Shown here piece after piece: positions 60,087 through 64,000 of a stretch of 64,000 nucleotides of DNA; position 1 is the stretch's first letter; each line of letters begins with the position of its first letter. The stretch lies in assembly GCF_024753215.1 (NCBI RefSeq), contig NZ_JANUGV010000002.1, forward strand, positions 806,001 to 870,000, read 5' to 3'. Under the pieces are notes generated by a model. That model was given only the letters and a program-made list of their open reading frames with translations, was not told the origin of the DNA and searched no databases. Both the position numbers and the translations under genes were made by a program. Origin of the DNA: Massilia solisilvae (GTDB lineage Bacteria; Pseudomonadota; Gammaproteobacteria; Burkholderiales; Burkholderiaceae_D).

Positions 60087-60641
60087 ATGAAGATGCCCCA
60101 TATGCTGTTGCTCCTCGGCGCCGCGCTCCTGTGGGCCGGGCATGCCCGCGCCGGCGCCGTGCCGGACGCCAGGAACGCTTACGAACAGGCGCGCCAGGCC
60201 GCCGCGACCAATTACAAGAACGCCGTGGCGCAATGCGGCAGCATCGCCGGCAATCCGCACGACCTGTGCGTGGCCGAAGCCAAGGCGGCCCAGGTGCAGG
60301 CCGAGGAGGAGGCGCGCGCGGCCTACGAGAACACGCTCAAGGCCTACACGCGGGCACGCATGCGCATTGCGGCGGCCAACTATGACCGTGACAAGACGCG
60401 CTGCGCAGGGCTCACAGGCAACGACAAGGACGTGTGCATGGAACAGGCCAAGGCGACGCGCATCGCGGCCGAGGCCGATGCCAGGGCCGACAAGAAAACC
60501 ATCGAGGCGCGCAGCGAAGCGCGCGAAGACAAGCAGAAGGCCGCGTACCACGTTGCGCTGGAAAAGTGCGACGCGTTTGCCGGCGCGGCCAAGGAACAGT
60601 GCGTGGCGCAGGCCAAGGCCGCCTACACCGCGCCGCGGTGA
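60087..60641 (+). CDS. Exported protein with three Cys-pair helical repeats
   Basis: A 184-residue periplasmic protein (signal peptide about 1-22, ending ARAG). It contains three repeats in which two Cys are separated by about 11-12 residues around a short turn: AVAQCGSIAGNPHDLCVAEAKA, KTRCAGLTGNDKDVCMEQAKA and LEKCDAFAGAAKEQCVAQAKA. Each is preceded by a 'Y...' helix, so the fold is likely a string of disulfide-locked helical hairpins. The protein at 58847 has one such unit. No named family is recognised. It has an SD-like CGGAGAAG. Confidence 0.8.
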   Translation: MKMPHMLLLLGAALLWAGHARAGAVPDARNAYEQARQAAATNYKNAVAQCGSIAGNPHDLCVAEAKAAQVQAEEEARAAYENTLKAYTRARMRIAAANYDRDKTRCAGLTGNDKDVCMEQAKATRIAAEADARADKKTIEARSEAREDKQKAAYHVALEKCDAFAGAAKEQCVAQAKAAYTAPR

Positions 60642-60767
60642 GCCGGGCGCTGGTCCTGCAACCGGTTCGGTCTCGTTCCGTGTCCGGCGCGGAACGATCG
60701 AGCGCTGTCCAGCACAGCTGCGACAGTTTTGTTTGTGTTTTTGACGTCAATCTACAAGGAGCAATCA

Positions 60768-61082
60768 ATGAAAACGATCCAACGCCTCGCTACCGCGGTC
60801 TTCACCGCTTCGCTCGCCCTGACCGTGGTCGGCTGCTCGTCGAGCCCGACCCGCGAGAGCACCGGCGAGTACATCGACGACGCCGCCATCACCACCAAGG
60901 TCAAGGCTGCGATCTTCAACGAACCGACCCTGAAGTCCACCGAGATCAACGTCGAGACGTTCAAGGGCGACGTGCAGCTGTCCGGCTTCGTCGCGCAGCC
61001 GGCCGATGCCCAGCGCGCCGCCGAGGTGGCGCGCAGCGTCAAAGGTGTAACATCTGTCAAAAATGATATCCGGGTGAAATAA
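60768..61082 (+). CDS. BON-domain lipoprotein
   Basis: A 104-residue lipoprotein (TVVGC, Cys about 23) with one BON domain (about 35-104; DDAAITTKVKAAIFNEPTLKSTEINVETFKGDVQLSGFV, ending VTSVKNDIRVK), related to OsmY/DolP. BON proteins bind anionic phospholipid and respond to osmotic or envelope stress. ATG 60768 follows AAGGAG. Upstream at 60674-60696 is the dyad CGTTCCG-N9-CGGAACG, different in spacing from the CRP-like sites. Confidence 0.93.
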   Translation: MKTIQRLATAVFTASLALTVVGCSSSPTRESTGEYIDDAAITTKVKAAIFNEPTLKSTEINVETFKGDVQLSGFVAQPADAQRAAEVARSVKGVTSVKNDIRVK

Positions 61083-61128
61083 GCGTCCCGCCGGGGCGGC
61101 CCGGTTTTCCAGCAGGTTTTTGTTTTTT

Positions 61129-62364
61129 ATGCAGCTCGCCCAATCCAGCCCGGCCCAGCCCGAGGCCAGCGCCGCCCCGGCCACTCCCGCCACCGACCTC
61201 GACCAGGGGACGGTGCAAGCCAATGTCCCCGACGGGGAAGAATTGTTGCCTGGCAGCTTGCGGCTGCCAGTGCACGTGAACGCGCGCGGCGTTTCGCTCG
61301 GCATCATCGCGACCGTCGCCTTTGTGTTTGCCTTGCAGTGGGCGCAGAAATTTTTCGTGCCTTTGTTGCTCGGCATTTTCATCGCCTACACGCTCAGCCC
61401 GATCGTCGCCTGGCTGGAGCGTTGGCACGTCAAGCGTGCGATCGGCGCCACCCTGGTCACGGTCGCGATCCTGGTCGGCATGGCCCTGACCATGCAGCGC
61501 GTGCAGGGCGAGTTCTTCAACATCATCGACGAGTTGCCCGCGCTCACGCACAAGGTCACCCGGATGATCACCGATAACTCGGGCGGACAGCCGAGCACGA
61601 TCCAGCAGGTACAGGCCGCGGCGACGGAAATCGAGCAGGCCGCATCGAACGTGGGGGCGGACGCCAAGCGGGCGCTGCGCCGGCAACCCTTGCCGCCGAA
61701 CGCCGGCTCGCCCAGTTTCCGGGTCATGGACTGGATCCTGGCCGGGTCGATGAGCCTGGCCGCCTTCGTGTCGGAGGCGACCATGGTGGTGTTCCTCGTG
61801 TTTTTCCTGCTGCTGGCGGGCGACACCTTCAAGCGCAAGCTGGTCAAGCTGACCGGGCCTTCGCTCACGCGCAAGAAGGTGACCGTGCACATCCTCGAGG
61901 ACATCAACAGCTCGATCCAGAACTACATGTTCATGCTGCTGGTGACCAACATCTTGCTGGCCTTGCTGATGTGGGCGGCGCTGCGCGCGATCGGGCTCGA
62001 GAACGCCGGCGCATGGGCCGTGTTTGCCGGCCTGGTGCACATCATGCCGTACTTCGGGCCGCTCCTGATCACCTCTGCCACCGGCCTGGTTGCGTTCCTG
62101 CAGTTCGAATCGCTGCGCATGGTGCTGCTGGTGGCCGGCGCCTCGCTGGGCATCGCAACCCTGGTCGGCATGGTCGTCACGACCTGGATGACGGGCAAGA
62201 TCGCCAAGATGAACGCGGCCGCCGTGTTCGTCAGCCTGCTGTTCTGGGGCTGGCTGTGGGGCATGTGGGGGCTACTGCTCGGGGTGCCGGTGGTGGTGGT
62301 GCTCAAGGTGGTGGCCGAGCGCGTCGAGGGGATGGAGGTGGTGGCCGAGCTGCTGGGGGAGTGA
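61129..62364 (+). CDS. AI-2E family transporter
   Basis: A 411-residue PerM/AI-2E-type membrane protein with about eight helices. The typical PLLLGIFIAYTLSPIVAWLERW opens the first repeat, and the C-terminal GLLLGVPVVVVLKVVAE closes it. The family includes Na+/H+ antiporters and permeases; export of autoinducer-2 is only one proposed role. The first 50 residues are Ala/Pro-rich and cytosolic. The ATG at 61129 has a poor ribosome site; an in-frame TTG lies at 61120. It is 46 bp after the BON gene. Confidence 0.88.
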   Translation: MQLAQSSPAQPEASAAPATPATDLDQGTVQANVPDGEELLPGSLRLPVHVNARGVSLGIIATVAFVFALQWAQKFFVPLLLGIFIAYTLSPIVAWLERWHVKRAIGATLVTVAILVGMALTMQRVQGEFFNIIDELPALTHKVTRMITDNSGGQPSTIQQVQAAATEIEQAASNVGADAKRALRRQPLPPNAGSPSFRVMDWILAGSMSLAAFVSEATMVVFLVFFLLLAGDTFKRKLVKLTGPSLTRKKVTVHILEDINSSIQNYMFMLLVTNILLALLMWAALRAIGLENAGAWAVFAGLVHIMPYFGPLLITSATGLVAFLQFESLRMVLLVAGASLGIATLVGMVVTTWMTGKIAKMNAAAVFVSLLFWGWLWGMWGLLLGVPVVVVLKVVAERVEGMEVVAELLGE

Positions 62365-62370
62365 GGGCGC

Positions 62371-62399
62371 GGCTCGGCCGGGCACTGCTCAGCCGAGCC
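62371..62399 (+). terminator. Stem-loop after the AI-2E transporter
   Basis: GGCTCGGC and GCCGAGCC form a perfect 8-bp stem with a 13-base loop, 6 bp past the stop codon, directly followed by a REP family A unit. There is no T-tract. Confidence 0.5.
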
Positions 62400-62400
62400 C

Positions 62401-62465
62401 TGCCCACGCGTTCAAGCAGCGCTGGCGTCGGATGAACGCGTGGGCAGCCGAGCTGCCCACCCTAC
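62401..62465. repeat. Extragenic palindrome (REP family A)
   Basis: TGCCCACGCGTTC and its inverse GAACGCGTGGGCA, then CTGCCCACCCTAC at the right end. It occupies the space between convergent genes. Confidence 0.82.
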
Positions 62466-62493
62466 GGACGCGGCGGCGACATATTCGTCACCC

Positions 62494-63408
62494 TTACGCG
62501 CGTGCGCTGGTCTTGTCCGCTCCCGTTTCCTCCTTCGGGCGGTTGCGCAGGCTGCCCAGCTGCAAGGCGTACTGGCGGGTGAATTCGGCGCCGAGGAAGA
62601 AGATCTGCGCCGAGTAGTACACCCACAGCAGCAGGGCGATCAGCGAGCCGGCCGCGCCAAAGCTGCTGGTCACGCCGCTGTTGCCGATGTAAAGCCCAAT
62701 CAGGACTTTGCCCAGCGTGAACAGGGCCGCCGTGCCCAGCGCGCCGATGGTCACGTCGTGCCAGGACAGCTTGATTCGCGGCAGCAGCTTGTAGATCACC
62801 CCGAACAGGGTGGCGATCACGAGGAAGCTGATGGCGGCCGCGGCCCAGGCCAGCAGGGTGGTGGCGGTCTGCCACATGCCGCTGAAGTAATTTTCGAGCA
62901 CATTGAGCGCCGCGTTCACCACCAGCGACACCATCAGCAGGAAGGCCAGCACCAGGATCAGCCCGAATGACAGCAGGCGCGTGCGGATCGTGTCCCAGAA
63001 GCTCGCGTCCTGCGGCGCGGGCACGTCCCAGATCTCGTCCAGGCTGTCCTTGAGTTCGGCGAACGCGCTGGTCGCGCCGATCACCAGCAGCACGGCGGCG
63101 ACGATGGTGGCAACCGTGCCGCCTTTTTTGTTGCTGGCCGCGGCCAGCACGGCCTGGATCGTTTCGGCGCTTTGCTTGCCCATCAGGCCGCGCAGCTCGT
63201 CCAGCAGCTGGCCCTGCGCCGCCTCGGCGCCATAGAACAGGCCAGCGATGGCGATCACCATCACCAGCACCGGCGCCAGCGAAAACAAGGTGTAGAAAGC
63301 CAGCGCCGCGCCCTTGCTGGCCGCGCGGTGGGCCACCCATTCCGACACCGCGCTTTTCATCACGTGGTAGAGCTCGCCCGACTCCGACAGCCACTTCTTC
63401 ATCTGCAT
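62494..63408 (-). CDS. YihY/virulence factor BrkB-family membrane protein
   Basis: A 304-residue inner-membrane protein with six helices and the family patterns KGAALAFYTLFSLAPVLVMVIAIAG, DSLDEIWDVP and SLIALLLWVYYSAQIFFLGAEFTR. Long labelled ribonuclease BN in error; function is still unclear. GGAGGA lies 6 bp before the ATG at 63408. The OmpA-family gene upstream on the same strand ends 91 bp away. Confidence 0.92.
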   Translation of the reverse strand: MQMKKWLSESGELYHVMKSAVSEWVAHRAASKGAALAFYTLFSLAPVLVMVIAIAGLFYGAEAAQGQLLDELRGLMGKQSAETIQAVLAAASNKKGGTVATIVAAVLLVIGATSAFAELKDSLDEIWDVPAPQDASFWDTIRTRLLSFGLILVLAFLLMVSLVVNAALNVLENYFSGMWQTATTLLAWAAAAISFLVIATLFGVIYKLLPRIKLSWHDVTIGALGTAALFTLGKVLIGLYIGNSGVTSSFGAAGSLIALLLWVYYSAQIFFLGAEFTRQYALQLGSLRNRPKEETGADKTSARA

Positions 63409-63427
63409 TCCCGATCCTCCAGAATGA

Positions 63428-63452
63428 CGAACGCGCCAGGGCGGCGCGTTCG
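63428..63452 (-). terminator. Strong hairpin between the OmpA-family and yihY genes
   Basis: CGAACGCGCC and GGCGCGTTCG form a perfect 10-bp stem with a 5-base loop, about 48 bp after the OmpA-family stop. No long T-tract follows, so it may be an attenuator or mRNA-stability element. Confidence 0.5.
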
Positions 63453-63499
63453 GTGGGCCAGGGTTGGCGGACGCCACGGGCGCCCGCGCATGCCGGCGG

Positions 63500-64000
63500 T
63501 TACTCGACGCGTTTTTCGATCGTGATTTGTTCGACCTCCACGCGGCGATTCGGTGCCAGGCACGCGATCAGCTCCTTGCGCTTCTTCTGGTGGCACTCGG
63601 CCACCGGATTTTCCTCACCGCGGCCGACTGCCTTGAGGCGGCTGCCGTCGATGCCCTTGCTGATGAGATAGTCGCGCACGGCATTGGCACGGCGCAGTGA
63701 CAGCTTGTGGTTGTACTTGGACGAACCGATGCGGTCGGTGTAGCCGGTGATCGTGATGTCGGTCAGGCTCGGGTTCTGCGCGAGCGTGTTGGCGATCTCG
63801 TCGAGCTTGGGCTGCGGCATCGAGAGCTTGGCGCTGTCAAACGCGAACAGTTCGGTGGCCGACAGCGTCACCTTCTCGAAGCGGGCCGGCGGCGGGGGCG
63901 GCGGCGGCGGCGCTTCGGTCGGGGCCGGGGTCGGGGCCGGCTGCTCGGCCACCGGGGCCGGCGGCGCGGGCGGGGCCGGCGGCGGTTGCAGCGCGTAGTT
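63500..64000 (-). CDS. OmpA-family outer-membrane protein (C-terminal part, runs off the window)
   Basis: Only the last 166 codons are in the window; the N-terminal part lies beyond base 64000. A Pro/Ala-rich hinge (about 40 residues, including an unbroken run of eight Pro) leads into an OmpA C-terminal domain with ELFAFDSAKL, the peptidoglycan-binding TGYTDRIGSSKYNHKLSLRRANAV and PNRRVEVEQ. A Cys pair (AECHQKK and IACLAPN) matches the disulfide in many OmpA domains. The hidden part is probably a beta barrel, since OmpA proteins with such hinges usually have one. Confidence 0.9.
   Translation of the reverse strand, partial: NYALQPPPAPPAPPAPVAEQPAPTPAPTEAPPPPPPPPARFEKVTLSATELFAFDSAKLSMPQPKLDEIANTLAQNPSLTDITITGYTDRIGSSKYNHKLSLRRANAVRDYLISKGIDGSRLKAVGRGEENPVAECHQKKRKELIACLAPNRRVEVEQITIEKRVE

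Noticed and set aside
60674-60696. CGTTCCG-N9-CGGAACG before the BON gene as a ninth CRP-like site
   Set aside because: Spacing and arm sequence differ from the eight sites and no -10-like hexamer lies 32 bp from its centre.
61088-61099. Hairpin between the BON and AI-2E genes as a terminator
   Set aside because: The stem would have a two-base loop, and the genes are only 46 bp apart.

Overview
The window is high-GC chromosomal DNA of a betaproteobacterium. The closest fit is the Oxalobacteraceae (Massilia/Telluria/Duganella group). The basis is the order ffs ... dnaX-ybaB-recR, the protein sequences (long Ala/Pro-rich DnaX tail, CstA with YbdD, PF10136 membrane protein, Porin_4-like porin), and a dense set of envelope-stress genes with many cyclic-di-GMP and two-component genes. 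The genus is an inference. No ribosomal RNA gene, CRISPR array, integrase or intact insertion sequence is visible. Layout: 0-11 kb holds the 4.5S RNA gene, a three-gene sulfur module (periplasmic rhodanese, TsuA/YeeE transporter, Cys-tailed microprotein), the replication/repair block dnaX-ybaB-yciI-recR, a GT4 glycosyltransferase with a DUF2334 deacetylase, and a penicillin-acylase-family hydrolase. 11-24.5 kb is a signalling region: a hybrid kinase one base from a REC-PAS-GGDEF-EAL protein, the CstA/YbdD carbon transporter divergent from a Cache-domain kinase and NarL-type regulator, and an HDOD protein overlapping a PAS-GGDEF-EAL protein. A tRNA-Ser(UGA) at 24.47 kb marks the edge of an accessory region (24.6-29 kb). 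There, three copies of a repeat bounded by inverted 'ggggtcag.tccggcaa' ends separate two cargo modules. One is a very AT-rich pair of unknown genes with a HEPN-like Rx4H motif. The other is a type VI secretion cassette: Hcp, a Cys/His amidase-like effector and a signal-peptide-bearing putative immunity protein. 29-47 kb is ordinary chromosomal content: nemA/LysR, dehydrogenases, a sulfate-binding protein, a PAP2-lipid kinase-phosphoesterase operon, PadR, a phospholipase D-like lipoprotein, the PF10136 protein and a class IV aminotransferase. It also holds gene relics and a tandem pair of perfect LexA-type boxes. 47-64 kb is dominated by small envelope and stress proteins: glycine-zipper proteins, DUF4398/OmpA, ferritin-like, YqjD-E-K, BON, DUF3309, lmo0937-like, AsmA, patatin, AI-2E and YihY. 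The most interesting signal is regulatory. A 16-bp dyad, consensus TGTNCGC-NN-GCGNACA, occurs at eight promoters between 46.2 and 60.0 kb. In every case a -10-like hexamer lies 30-32 bp from the dyad centre (32 in seven of eight), the geometry of a class II CRP/FNR-type activator. A Crp/Fnr-family gene (50779-51513) sits in the middle and has one of the sites in its own divergent promoter. This suggests a local envelope-stress regulon whose candidate master regulator is encoded inside it. Two families of extragenic palindromes also punctuate gene ends throughout the window.
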